Shown in pieces: positions 1-10,050 of a stretch of DNA of 64,000 bases. Below the pieces are notes generated by a model. That model saw only the letters and a list, made by a program, of their open reading frames with translations, was not told where the DNA came from and searched no databases. This DNA comes from Flavobacteriaceae bacterium (GTDB lineage Bacteria > Bacteroidota > Bacteroidia > Flavobacteriales > Flavobacteriaceae). The number at the start of each line of letters is the position of its first letter. Position 1 is the stretch's first letter. Made by a program: the position numbers and the translations under genes. The stretch is from assembly GCA_029238515.1 (NCBI GenBank), contig JAQWFW010000016.1, forward strand, positions 1 to 64,000. The letters are read 5' to 3'.

Positions 1-3000
1 CTGGAGTATAAATCGTTGCTAAATCATTGTTAGGAGTAAACGTTCCTAATCCGTTTGATGAAGTCCATAATACTGAACCATAATTGGAAGCGGATATTTC
101 TGAATTTGAAAGGGTTAAAGATTCGCCTTCACAAATAGTTCGAGTGGACGGCACCACAACGATTGGACTTGGCACTATAGTAATCGTTTTTGTATCTGTA
201 ACTGTTGTATTACAAGAATCATATCCATTGACCGTTAGTGTCAAAATAATATCTCCTGTGGCGCCAGCAGTAGGTAAAATCACTGGATCTAAATCGTTTT
301 GAGTACCCGCTTGAATGGTCGCAGGCCCTGTTAGAGACCAATTGATATTTGTTGAAACTGATGCGTCATAATTGGATGCAAACGCATCATTAACTTGGTA
401 AGAAGCCGTTCCTTCACAAATGGATATTGGGCCACCAGCATCTGCAGTTGGGTTCTTCTCAATTAAAACTTCTAGAGAGTAAGTAGCGTCTGGACAGTTT
501 GTATTTGAAAACCCTGTAATCGTTAATGTCACACGTTCTAAACTTAAATCTAAAGCAGAGGGTGTATATATTGTGTTTAAATTGGTTGGATCTGCAAAAC
601 CTGAAGTTGATGACGTAGAACTTGTCGACCATGAAACACTTGAGGAATCGGGTGCTGACCCAACTAATGTTATTGTATCCCCTTCGCAAATAGAAGTTGG
701 CGCTGTAAAACTAACGGTTTGCTCTGGGTTAAAGTTTAATGTTATTGTATCTGAAACATCAAAGGCAGTTCCACAATCTGCTTTCGCAAGCGCTGTGACT
801 TTTAAGACAACTTGACTTGCAAGTAGTTGTGAAGCTGAAGGTGTAAATGTAGGATTTAAATCCGTTGGGTTACTAAACCCTGCACTACTTCCAGTGCCAT
901 CCACTGTCCACAAAATAGAAGCATAATCCGTAGCAGTTACTCCAGAAATAACAAATGGTTCCGAGCTACATACTTCCTGAATTGAATTCCCAACATCAAT
1001 CGTTGGCTTTGGTTGTACAACAACTGTGAGCGTTTGCACATAGGGCGCACAAGTCGCCGTAGTTGTAGATGTGAGTTGAATCTCAAAATCGTCTTCATTC
1101 CCAGAAAACTGATTAAAAGTAGCAGTATCTAAATTTGAATTAACAAACGTTCCATGACTTCCATTAATTTCAGTCCATGCTACTGTATTTCCATCCGGAT
1201 TTAACGCAGTCGCAGTATAAGGTTCTCCAGCACAAACTGCTGCAAGAGAGCTTATTGTTGCGTTAGGGGCTTTATCTATTACAATTGTAATTTCCTCAAA
1301 ATCAGTAGAAGAACAAGGCGCATCACTCGTTGCTGTTAAACGTAAGGTCACAAACCCGTTGTCAATGTCTGCTGCATTGAATGTATATGAAGGATTTAAA
1401 TCATTTGGGTTTGAAAAAGTTCCAGTTCCAACAGGGTTCACACGAGTCCAATTTATTGTGTTATTTGGATCTTCAACCGAATTTCCTGATAAATTATAGG
1501 TCAATTGTGAACTACATACAGTGTCCGTAAGTGTTGTCATAGAAACCACTGGGGTTTTAATAACATTCATTGTAAATTGTTGTGTAGTAGGTTCATCACA
1601 AGGCGAAATTCCATCTACACTAATTTGAATTACAACTGTTTCGCTATCAGCACCAGGCTCATAGGTTGGGCTGGCAGTATTTCCACCTGTTAAAGTACCT
1701 GTTCCATTAATAATTGTCCAGTTGATTGAGCTAGGATCATGGTTGGTAAAAGTCGCTGTTAATGGCTTATCGATTCCCTCACAGAAAAAACCATCATCCG
1801 TAAAATTGATAGTTGCTAAAGGATCAATATTTAATTTGAATGTTTCTGTGATTTGAGTACTGCAAGGCGCTAGAGGATTTAACGTGAAAATTAAATTCAC
1901 AAAACCTGTACCAATATCCGCTGTTGAAGGCTCATATGTTGGGGTTAAGGTATTAGCTCCTAGTAATGTAACCGAACCAGAAGTAGTCCAGACGAAAGTG
2001 TCAACAGAGCTTACATTTTCTATAGAAACCGTTCCTGTTGGGATTGTATAACTTCCTTGCGATTCACAAATTGTGTCTTCGTTTGTTGTCAGTGTTACCA
2101 CAGGATTTCTTGTAATCGTGTGTGTAATTGTTTCTGTTACCGTTCCTACACAAGGAGAAATAGCATCTGCAGTAACAACTAATTCTACCAAACCATTGGC
2201 AATTTCGATAGGGCCAGGTGTATATTCTGTTTCAATGGTATTTATAGAGGCTGAAAAGGTTCCATCGGCAGCATTGTTAGACCATGTTATGTTTGTTACA
2301 TTAGATTCCGTTGCATCTAAAATAGAGATACTAGCACCTTCACAAATATTTTGTGATACTCCTGGGAATAAGCTAGGATTTATTTGAACAGGGATTCTTA
2401 CAATTTCCTCAATTGGTGCACTACATGGTGCATTGGGAGTTACTGTAAGTGTTAAATCAATATATTCATTAATTTTATCTGTAGCACTAGGAGTCACTAA
2501 TGGACTCAAAGTCGTAGGGTTTGCAATAGTTGTACCTGTTGTGGACGTCCAAATGAATGAATCTGCATTGTCAATCGTAGTCCCTGCCACCGCAACATTA
2601 GTTTCATCTTCACAAATTGGATTTTGTGGCGTTACCACTACAACCGTTGGTGAATCTACAAAAGTCACAACCATTGAAGTGACTTCATCGGCCGTACATG
2701 GATCTAAGGCCGTAGCAGTTAAAGTTAATGTTACCGATCCATTAGCTAAATCACCTGTTCCAGGCGTATAAATTGGGCTTATAATGTTATCAAGATCAAA
2801 TGTTCCGTCTCCTGATCCATTGGACCAAACTAAATTATTAACTGTTGTTGTATCAAAAGTAGCCGTAGTGATTTGAAATGGCAAATCACACTCTGTTAAG
2901 TCAACACCTGCACCGGCAACTGGTAAAACCTGAAATAAAAGATCAAAACTTTCGGTCACCTCAATTGCACATGGAGCAACAGAGTCAACAGTGATTGTTA

Positions 3001-6000
3001 AGGTCACATTGCCAGCCGCCAAATCAGCATCAGATGGGTTATAAATTGGGTTCAACGGATCACCAGAAGTGGTAAAAACGCCTGTACCTGTTGTTTCCCA
3101 AACAATGGAATTCGGATCATAAGCCGTAGCTGGTGCAATGGACACACCTCCAATTCCAAATGTATTTTGATCGATACAAATTGATGTTGGTGGTGGAACC
3201 GTAATGACAGGTAATTTTTGTAAATCAAGTCGAATGGTGTCTGTAACTAAACCAACGCATGGTGCATTTGAATTTGCTTCAAGCGTAAGAATAACAAAAC
3301 CAGTATCATAATCTGCAGCTGATGGCGTATACGTTTCTAATAAGTTATTGGGATTTGCTGTTGACCAAGTCCCTGTTCCAGATGACGACCAAGTCACAGT
3401 TGAATAATTAATAGTACCAGTCGCTTGATTAGTAACATATGAAGACGGTGCAAGTGCACCTTCACATAAACTTACAGATGGTGGACCCGCATCTACCGTT
3501 GGTTTTTCAATAAAATTTAGAGTAATTGTATCTTCAGTAGAAGAATTACAATTCAATGGGTTTCTAGAGGCAGTTAATGTAAGCGTCACAATTCCGAGCT
3601 CATAATCTGCAGGCGTTGGAAAATAAGTTGGTGCTTCTGTGGTTTCTAAACCACCAAAATTTCCTGTTCCAGAAGTTTCCCACAATAGTGAATCATAATG
3701 ATCTATGACGACATTTGTTATGGGAAAATTTGGCGTATCAACACACAAATCTACGACTGGATCAATAATGTCAATTGTTGGAATTTTATTAATCGTTAAG
3801 ACCATTGAATCCATTGCTGCTGAATTACAAGGAAAGTTTTCTTGTCCTGTAAGAGTCAATGTAACAGATCCAAAATTTTTATCGGTAGAACCAGGGATGT
3901 AAGTTGGTGTCAATGTAAATTCTGATCCTGGTTGAAATTCACCATCTCCATTAGTGTCCCATATTAACCCAGCTGTATTAATGTTTGTAGCCGTGGTTAC
4001 CGTGAAAGAATCTCCTTCACAAATTTGAGCATCATCACCAGCATTTACAAATGGCTTTGGAGTAATGATAATTTCAGTTTGAGAAGTCGATGGTACAGTA
4101 CATGGACTAATTGCGTCTGCTGTTAAGGTTAGGATAACTGTACCGGATTCACCTGGGACAGAATTGTATGTGGGTGCTAAAGTAGAAGAGTTTGTAAATG
4201 TTCCTAAACCACCACTTTGTGTCCAATTGATTGAATTTGAAAATTGTGTGGTTGCATTAGAAATTGTAACAGACTCACCTTCACAAATTTCAGAAGTAGT
4301 ACCCGCATTTGCTATTGGATTTTTTTGAATGGTTACCACAGTTGTATCGGAAGCATTTGCACAACCTGCCTGCGATGCTGTAACCGTAAAACTAACTGAA
4401 CCTGATATCTTATCGTTTGGACTAAATGTATAGATAGGATCTTCTGTATTGACATTATCAAAGCTGCCTGTACCAGTAGATATCCAAGTAATTGAATTTG
4501 AATTAGTTATGGTCGATTGTAATTGATATACATTATTAGTTTCACAAATAGTTGCATCACCTCCAGCTATTGCTGTTGGAGCGGCATTGATTGTATATAA
4601 TACAGAATCAGAAATATCTGGGCCACAACCATTTATAGGGCTCACAGTGACAATAAGTGTAACTGTAGAATTTAAATCTGTTGAAGCAGGAATATAAATT
4701 GGGTTCTCAACCGTTGGATCAATAAAAAATCCGTTCCCGGTTGCTGGATTAACTGTCCATAATATAGATCCAGCATTTTCTATGGATGCGCCAACTATAT
4801 TTATTGGGCCTTCACAAGCTAGACTATCAGGACCAGCATCAACAATAGGTTCTTTTACAATATTAAGGATTAAATCGTCTGTAGCTGGAGTGGAACAAGG
4901 GTCTTCTCCAACAGCTTCAAGGGTAAGAGTTACCGTACCTAAAGAAATATCATTCAGGCTAGGAATATAAGTTGGTGTTAAAGAACTCGATGAGGTAAAC
5001 ACTCCATCTCCAGTACCGTTAGACCATGAATATGAGCTTGGTACACCATCTGTCACCGTTACTGAACCTGCAGAAAACGTATAATTTAAACCTTCACAAA
5101 TCGTAGCATCAATAGGTGCAATATCAACCACCGGAGGTTGAGTAATAAGAATATCAACGGAGTCCGTATCACTTAAACATGTATTTCCAGAAAAAGCTTC
5201 TAAGTTAAGCGTAATTGGGCCTACATAATTTAAATCCGCAAGACTAGGCGTAAAAACTGGTCTCTCAGGGTCTGCCAAATTCAAAGTTCCTGTAATTCCT
5301 GAGGGTAATGTCCATACCAAGGAAGCTGCATTTGTAGTCCCAGTAGCATCTAGGGTTACAGGGTCTGTACCACAAGTAATCACATCATTTCCAGCATTTG
5401 CAGAAGGAGAAGCATCTATATTAATAGTAATATTATCTGAATACGTTTGTGCACAAGGTCCTAATCCTGTGACCGTTAAATCTAAAGTAACAAAGCCGTT
5501 TATAATATCTACTTGACTTGGCGTGTAGGTTGGGTTTAAAATGTTAGGATCGCTAAAATCTCCAGAACCGACAAGATTAGACCACACAATGGACGAAGGT
5601 TCGTAATTGATGACTGTGGACTGTAGTTGGATTGGTGTTGAAGAGGTTTCACAAACATCAAATGAAGGGCCATCAGTAATGGTAATAACTGGCTCGGGTT
5701 GCATAGTCACTACAACCTGATTTGTTTCAGTACATCCATTTGGAGTTGTTTCAGTTAAAATATAAGTTGTTGATACTGTTGGGGTTACCAATGGATTAGA
5801 AGACGTTGATGTAAATCCAACAGGGATACTGCTCCAACTGTAAGTGTGTCCCAGTACCGATGGCGCTCCTACATTGATAGAGTCAAATTCACAAATAGTT
5901 GTATCCGAAATGACCTGAGCGTCTGGAAGCGGATCCGTTACAATTTCAAAAGTATCTTCGACAAAGCAACCTGTCGTACTGTTTGTAATTCTATAGGTAA

Positions 6001-9000
6001 AAATTTGTGTGTTAACTTGGTCAAAATTTATAGTAATTTGATTTGAATTATCTATAGGAACTGATGGGTTAACACTTAGGTTTGAATACCAGGCATAGGT
6101 ATGGTTCGCTATAAATGCTTCACCAAATGTTGCAGAATCTCCCAAACAAAACATTTGATTTGGGATATCAGTTATTGTGGGCGCTGGATTGACTATAATC
6201 TCCGCTTCATTAGAAAATACTGACGGACAACTCCCATTTTGAACTTCTGCTCTAAAAATAGTGGTTTGGTTCAGTACAGGAACCGAATAAGTATTTGTTG
6301 TATTAGAAATAGTTGACCAACTTGATCCATTATCAGTTGATTCTTGCCATTGAATAATTGTTCCAACTTCAGATGTTAAATTGATTACTCCCCCAACATT
6401 ATTTTCGCAAATTGATGAGTTGGCAGCTGTAAGAACGCCCCCTTCACTGGGTTGAGAAACTTGAACAAATGCAGGCGTTGAAAAATCTTCTGGAGCTGAA
6501 CCACTTTGTAACACTGCTCTGTAATAAAGATCTGATGTGGTATTTGTGACTGTATAGGTAGTACTAACATTACTTATCGTTACAACACCCGATAAAAAAT
6601 CTACTACAGGTGAAGATTCCCATCTGACAATACTCCCCGTATGTCCTGTTAACGTTAGTTCGGTAGAATTTATTCCACTACAGACAGTTGTGGTACCAGA
6701 AACACTTCCTCCAACCGCTGTCGGAAAAACAGTAACCGAAACAGAAGTTCTATTTACACTTTCACAACCACTCGTATCAATTTGCGCCGCAAAATAATCT
6801 CCAGTAACTAAAGGAAAGTTAGTTGCATATTGAGTACCTGAAACCGATGCATTATACCAAACTGGAGTTCCAGAACCAGAAATTTGCAAATCTGCGATTG
6901 TAGCCGAATCCGACTCTAGAAATGATTGTGCAGATGCAATTGGCGCATTTGGAACTGTAGGTTGAGCATCTATAACTATATCAAGAGAAGCTTGAGAAAC
7001 ACAACCATCAGAATTCGTTACTGTATAATTATGGGTTCCTGAAGGAAGTCCAGAAATTGTTCGACTTGTACCTGAATCTGTTAGCGAAAAATTATCACTG
7101 ACTCTAGTCAAGGTCCAATTTCCTGTTGAAGGTAAATTCGTTAAAGTTACAGATCCTGTAGGAACTGTACATGAAGGCTGAACAAGCGCTCCAACAACTG
7201 GTGGAGACTGAACCGGTACCGAATTGATGGTAATAGGGCTTGTTGCTTCCGATTGACAAGTTCCATTAGAAACCACAAAACTATAAGTTCCTGTAGTTAA
7301 ACCTCCTACTGTATAGGAAGATGTAGAATCAGAATATGTTGTGCCGTCAGTGACATTTGTTATTGTCCAGGTTCCTGCAGGTAAATTAGAAAGCTCTACA
7401 CTACCTGTTGGATTTAAGCAAGTAGGGTTTGTAAGTGTCCCAATTGAAGGAACAGAGGGAATGTCGTCAATAGTTACTGTTATTGCTGTTCGCGGACTCT
7501 CACAACCTAAATTATTTGTTTCACTAACATAATATGTATTGGTTCCAACCAAACTAGTATCAATAATTGGAGGATTTGCTGATCCAACGCCTCCGGTAGC
7601 GACCAAATACCAATTTAAAGTTCCACTTGTAGAAGTCGTAGCGGACAAAGGATCAGGGGTTTGGTTTTTACAATAAAAAACAGAAGATTGAGCAACTGTT
7701 GGAGCTGGAGGTACCAAATTAATATTGACTTGAACTTGAGTACGTGGACCTTCACAACCATTAATGGTCTCACTAACATAGACATTAGATGTACCAACAG
7801 AACTTGTCACTGGAGTATATGTATTTCCAAGAAAAGTGCCAGAAGTTAAAGCGTCATACCATCGTGGGTTCGAAATTCCTGAAGTATCTAGTGGTAATGC
7901 AACTTCATTTAAACACAAATTAATGACTGAATTTGCTACAGTTGGAGCAAATGGCACTGGATTTATTTCAACCGTAATTTGAGAACGTGCGCTTTCACAC
8001 CCAAATGCATTCGTCTGACTTACTTCGTACGTAACAGTTCCTGAACTTGAAGTGTCAGGGGTTGGAGCTGAGGGTAACTGAGTTCCGTCAAAGTTATACC
8101 ACACTAAGCTATTCCCCGTATTAAAGGCGGCTGTTAAAGGAATACTTGACTCTTCCACACAGTATGTAATCGGACTTGTAACCGTGGGTGCTGAAGCATT
8201 GGGATTGACTGTTATGGTGACAGAATCTGATAATGGCGATGAACAATCAGAGTTGTTAACAGAGATAAGACTCATTTCTATATCTGTTAACTGATTAGTC
8301 TCAGAAATTGTAGCCAAACCAGCAGCATCCAAAACGACTGTTTGATTTGCGCCAGAATCAATTGAATAAACAACTGTTGCATCTGGCGATCCTGTGATCG
8401 TAAAAATTGCATCTTCACCTGAACAAATTGAAGGTGAGGCACTTAAACTGGCTGTTGGCACTGCATTTACAATGACTGATAATGTTGCTGAATTAGAACA
8501 ATTATTGGCATCGGTTCCAACAACAGAATACGTTGTATTTGACGTTGGAGAAACTGATATTGAATCACTAGTTTCCCCTCCAGGGCTCCAAACATATGAA
8601 GTCCCTCCAGATGCAGTAAGTACTGTAGTTTCTCCTAGACAAATGGTATTATCTCCAGAAATAGAAATGACAGGTATAGGGTTGACTTGAACTTGAATTT
8701 CAGCTCTTGGGCTTTCACACCCATTGATCGTTTGGCTTACATAATATGAGAATGTTCCTGTGTTAGAACTGTCAGAAACAGGTGCTTGGGACAATGGAGA
8801 TCCACTTGTGGGGGCTAGGTACCATTTTATATCTGTCCCCGATGCCGTAAGTGCAGAAGTTATATCGCCCTGGCAATAACTTACAGGACTTACTACTGAT
8901 GGCATAGCAGGAATCGGCTCAACAATTACAGTCTCTGAAGTTGATAAGAAAGTTTCACAATTTGTATTGTTTACCTTAACTAAGCTAATTGTTTGATCTG

Positions 9001-9784
9001 ATGAAACATTTTGAATAGTTACGCTAAATGTTCCTGAGTTACTCAATGTTATATTTGTATCTGCTCCAGAGTTTAATTTGTAAGTCACAACAGCATCTGG
9101 GTTTCCTGAAAATATAAATTGAGCATCGGACCCTGAGCATACTGGACCATTGGAAGTTACTGAAGCATTTGGAGTTGGACTCACCTCAACTAAAACTGAT
9201 GTAGAAGCAGTACATCCTGCTGAATCTTCTCCAATAACCGTAAAGGTTGATGATACTGATGGAGTCACATCAAATGATGCCTGATTTGTAAAACCACTAC
9301 CCCAATCGTAATTTAAAGCTCCTGTTGCAGTTAAAGTCGTTGTTTGGCCTTCGCATGTAATTAAGTCGCCAGTAATGTTTAAAGTTGGTAAACTTCGAAC
9401 GGTGACTGTAATCGTTGTAGAATTTGTACTCCCATCGTCATCCGTAACAACGCATTGATATACTCCAGCATCAGATGCAACCGAATTGGCTATATTAAGG
9501 CTATTTGATGTTTCACCAGAGATATCTACACCATCTTTTTGCCATTGATAATTGAGCACTCCATTCCCATTTGCAGTTACAAATAAAGAAATTGCCTCGC
9601 CTGCACAAATGTCTAATGTTGATGAGGATTGAGATGAAATCGTTGGAACAACCAGCGAATCGAAGTTTAAAACATTACGCTCAATGTTGATCTTTGCGTT
9701 GTTGATACTGCTTGCAAAACCACTAAAAAAAATCGCTAAAAAAGCTGGTAGAAGTAAAATTCTAAATAAATTACTTTTATTCAT
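1..9784 (-). CDS. Giant secreted repeat protein (adhesin / gliding-motility type), 3' end outside window
   Basis: One uninterrupted minus-strand frame runs from an ATG at 9784 to the left edge, 3261 codons with no stop, so the C-terminus is missing. Residues 1 to about 25 form a signal peptide (MNKSNLFRILLLPAFLAIFF). An Ig-like domain follows at about 41-128 (motif DAGVYQCVV). Next come about 80-residue Ig-like units to about 770 with ends such as GCESPRTQ. Two related units with GSVxLxNLP lie at about 775-935, then a mixed block to about 1360. From there to the edge are 21 tandem units of about 93 residues. Each opens with a CEG-like motif, carries TYxPxxxD and VTLTLT, and usually has a second Cys in a PC pair. 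This matches the very large Bacteroidota surface proteins exported by the type IX system, such as SprB-like adhesins. A C-terminal sorting domain is expected but lies outside the window. The exact function is unknown. Confidence 0.9.
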   Translation of the reverse strand, partial: MNKSNLFRILLLPAFLAIFFSGFASSINNAKINIERNVLNFDSLVVPTISSQSSSTLDICAGEAISLFVTANGNGVLNYQWQKDGVDISGETSNSLNIANSVASDAGVYQCVVTDDDGSTNSTTITVTVRSLPTLNITGDLITCEGQTTTLTATGALNYDWGSGFTNQASFDVTPSVSSTFTVIGEDSAGCTASTSVLVEVSPTPNASVTSNGPVCSGSDAQFIFSGNPDAVVTYKLNSGADTNITLSNSGTFSVTIQNVSSDQTISLVKVNNTNCETFLSTSETVIVEPIPAMPSVVSPVSYCQGDITSALTASGTDIKWYLAPTSGSPLSQAPVSDSSNTGTFSYYVSQTINGCESPRAEIQVQVNPIPVISISGDNTICLGETTVLTASGGTSYVWSPGGETSDSISVSPTSNTTYSVVGTDANNCSNSATLSVIVNAVPTASLSASPSICSGEDAIFTITGSPDATVVYSIDSGANQTVVLDAAGLATISETNQLTDIEMSLISVNNSDCSSPLSDSVTITVNPNASAPTVTSPITYCVEESSIPLTAAFNTGNSLVWYNFDGTQLPSAPTPDTSSSGTVTYEVSQTNAFGCESARSQITVEINPVPFAPTVANSVINLCLNEVALPLDTSGISNPRWYDALTSGTFLGNTYTPVTSSVGTSNVYVSETINGCEGPRTQVQVNINLVPPAPTVAQSSVFYCKNQTPDPLSATTSTSGTLNWYLVATGGVGSANPPIIDTSLVGTNTYYVSETNNLGCESPRTAITVTIDDIPSVPSIGTLTNPTCLNPTGSVELSNLPAGTWTITNVTDGTTYSDSTSSYTVGGLTTGTYSFVVSNGTCQSEATSPITINSVPVQSPPVVGALVQPSCTVPTGSVTLTNLPSTGNWTLTRVSDNFSLTDSGTSRTISGLPSGTHNYTVTNSDGCVSQASLDIVIDAQPTVPNAPIASAQSFLESDSATIADLQISGSGTPVWYNASVSGTQYATNFPLVTGDYFAAQIDTSGCESVNRTSVSVTVFPTAVGGSVSGTTTVCSGINSTELTLTGHTGSIVRWESSPVVDFLSGVVTISNVSTTYTVTNTTSDLYYRAVLQSGSAPEDFSTPAFVQVSQPSEGGVLTAANSSICENNVGGVINLTSEVGTIIQWQESTDNGSSWSTISNTTNTYSVPVLNQTTIFRAEVQNGSCPSVFSNEAEIIVNPAPTITDIPNQMFCLGDSATFGEAFIANHTYAWYSNLSVNPSVPIDNSNQITINFDQVNTQIFTYRITNSTTGCFVEDTFEIVTDPLPDAQVISDTTICEFDSINVGAPSVLGHTYSWSSIPVGFTSTSSNPLVTPTVSTTYILTETTPNGCTETNQVVVTMQPEPVITITDGPSFDVCETSSTPIQLQSTVINYEPSSIVWSNLVGSGDFSDPNILNPTYTPSQVDIINGFVTLDLTVTGLGPCAQTYSDNITINIDASPSANAGNDVITCGTDPVTLDATGTTNAASLVWTLPSGITGTLNLADPERPVFTPSLADLNYVGPITLNLEAFSGNTCLSDTDSVDILITQPPVVDIAPIDATICEGLNYTFSAGSVTVTDGVPSSYSWSNGTGDGVFTSSSSLTPTYIPSLNDISLGTVTLTLEAVGEDPCSTPATDDLILNIVKEPIVDAGPDSLACEGPINIVGASIENAGSILWTVNPATGNGFFIDPTVENPIYIPASTDLNSTVTLIVTVSPINGCGPDISDSVLYTINAAPTAIAGGDATICETNNVYQLQSTITNSNSITWISTGTGSFDNVNTEDPIYTFSPNDKISGSVSFTVTASQAGCANASDTTVVTIQKNPIANAGTTSEICEGESVTISNATTQFSNSINWTQSGGLGTFTNSSTLAPTYNSVPGESGTVILTLTADAISPCTVPSTSQTEIIITPKPFVNAGDDAQICEGDSFTVTTATNINTAGLIWDTNGDGEFQPGSEFTLTPTYIPGSTDKNFGSVTLTLTGQENFPCNSAAMDSMVLTINKIPTIDIIDPVVDLCVDTPNFPITNVVIDHYDSLLWETSGTGNFGGLETTEAPTYFPTPADYELGIVTLTLTASRNPLNCNSSTEDTITLNFIEKPTVDAGPPSVSLCEGALAPSSYVTNQATGTINYSTVTWSSSGTGTWSTANPNNLLETYTPSAADYDTGFVILTLEANSNAPCVGLVTDTIRLDLQKLPVITVPPPTSICIDQNTFGIGGVSIAPATAYDPNSIVWETTGTGVFTTSGDPLNPIYNPSDADLAAGNVTLTITVDSVAPCAIEVTESFDLLFQVLPVAGAGVDLTECDLPFQITTATFDTTTVNNLVWSNGSGDGTFDLDNIISPIYTPGTGDLANGSVTLTLTATALDPCTADEVTSMVVTFVDSPTVVVVTPQNPICEDETNVAVAGTTIDNADSFIWTSTTGTTIANPTTLSPLVTPSATDKINEYIDLTLTVTPNAPCSAPIEEIVRIPVQINPSLFPGVSQNICEGASISILDATESNVTNITWSNNAADGTFSASINTIETEYTPGPIEIANGLVELVVTADAISPCVGTVTETITHTITRNPVVTLTTNEDTICESQGSYTIPTGTVSIENVSSVDTFVWTTSGSVTLLGANTLTPTYEPSTADIGTGFVNLIFTLNPLAPCSTQITETFKLNIDPLATINFTDDGFFCEGIDKPLTATFTNHDPSSINWTIINGTGTLTGGNTASPTYEPGADSETVVIQISVDGISPCDEPTTQQFTMNVIKTPVVSMTTLTDTVCSSQLTYNLSGNSVEDPNNTINWTRVNPVGTGTFSNPNDLNPSYTFNAADIDNGFVTLRLTATSDAPCSSTDFEEITIVIDKAPNATISSLAAVCAGEPYTATALNPDGNTVAWTEINGSHGTFVNSNLDTATFNQFSGNEDDFEIQLTSTTTATCAPYVQTLTVVVQPKPTIDVGNSIQEVCSSEPFVISGVTATDYASILWTVDGTGSSAGFSNPTDLNPTFTPSASQLLASQVVLKVTALAKADCGTAFDVSDTITLNFNPEQTVSFTAPTSICEGDTITLVGSAPDSSSVSWSTSSTSSTSGFADPTNLNTIYTPSALDLSLERVTLTITGFSNTNCPDATYSLEVLIEKNPTADAGGPISICEGTASYQVNDAFASNYDASVSTNINWSLTGPATIQAGTQNDLDPVILPTAGATGDIILTLTVNGYDSCNTTVTDTKTITIVPSPIVVVPSTRTICEGESLTLSNSEISASNYGSVLWTSSNGLGTFTPNNDLATIYTP
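108..5700 (-). repeat. Tandem array of about 93-residue coding repeats (21 units, last partial)
   Basis: Inside the giant gene, 21 successive units of roughly 280 bp can be counted by the recurring start (a hydrophobic strand, then xxICEGxx). Each unit also repeats TYxPxxxDxxxGxVTLTLT. The units are diverged at the DNA level, so this is an old protein-level repeat rather than a recent duplication. Most units have one Cys in the CEG motif and a second in a PC motif near the end. Confidence 0.85.
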
Positions 9785-9823
9785 TATGTGCAGATATAAG
9801 TTATACAAATTGGCTCTTATTAA

Positions 9824-9831
9824 CAAATATA
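9824..9831 (-). promoter_or_regulatory. -7 promoter element for the giant adhesin gene
   Basis: The minus strand reads TATATTTG here, an exact match to the Bacteroidota -7 consensus TAnnTTTG. It lies about 40 bases upstream of the ATG at 9784. No TTG is found at the ideal -33 spacing, so the call rests on the -7 box and its position. Confidence 0.45.
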
Positions 9832-9998
9832 TGTAAATTGTTAATAACATTCTTGAAATTGATGTCAAAAAAAACAAAATTATAGTTAATCATCTGATAA
9901 TGAGGGCGTTTTGTTATTGCTTCAGCTTATTAAATCACATTTTATGGGTGGTCGTAAAAACAGAGCTATGAATGCCTTAAATTAGCGTCATTATAAAT

Positions 9999-10033
9999 AA
10001 AACTAAGTTTTGAAACTAAAAGTTCTTAGTTTT
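9999..10033. repeat. 9-bp perfect inverted repeat upstream of the thioredoxin-like lipoprotein
   Basis: AAAACTAAG at 9999-10007 is the exact reverse complement of CTTAGTTTT at 10025-10033, with a 17-base AT-rich loop. It sits 18 bases before the ATG at 10051. A -7-like TAGTTTTG (10027-10034) overlaps the right arm. It could be an operator or an mRNA hairpin; there is no GC-rich stem to make it a good terminator. Confidence 0.4.
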
Positions 10034-10050
10034 GTGTTTTAATAAAATTA

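Noticed and set aside
2073-2771. Plus-strand open frames across the first 9.8 kb
   Set aside because: They are antisense shadows of the giant minus-strand gene, which has an uninterrupted frame with coherent domain repeats.
108-5700. CRISPR-like regular repeats in the first 6 kb
   Set aside because: The periodicity is about 280 bp at the protein level with diverged DNA, far from the 25-40 bp identical repeats of a CRISPR array.
9943-9984. 13-codon open frame (ATG GGT GGT CGT ...) between the adhesin and the lipoprotein gene
   Set aside because: Too short, no promoter or start context that stands out, and no recognised peptide.
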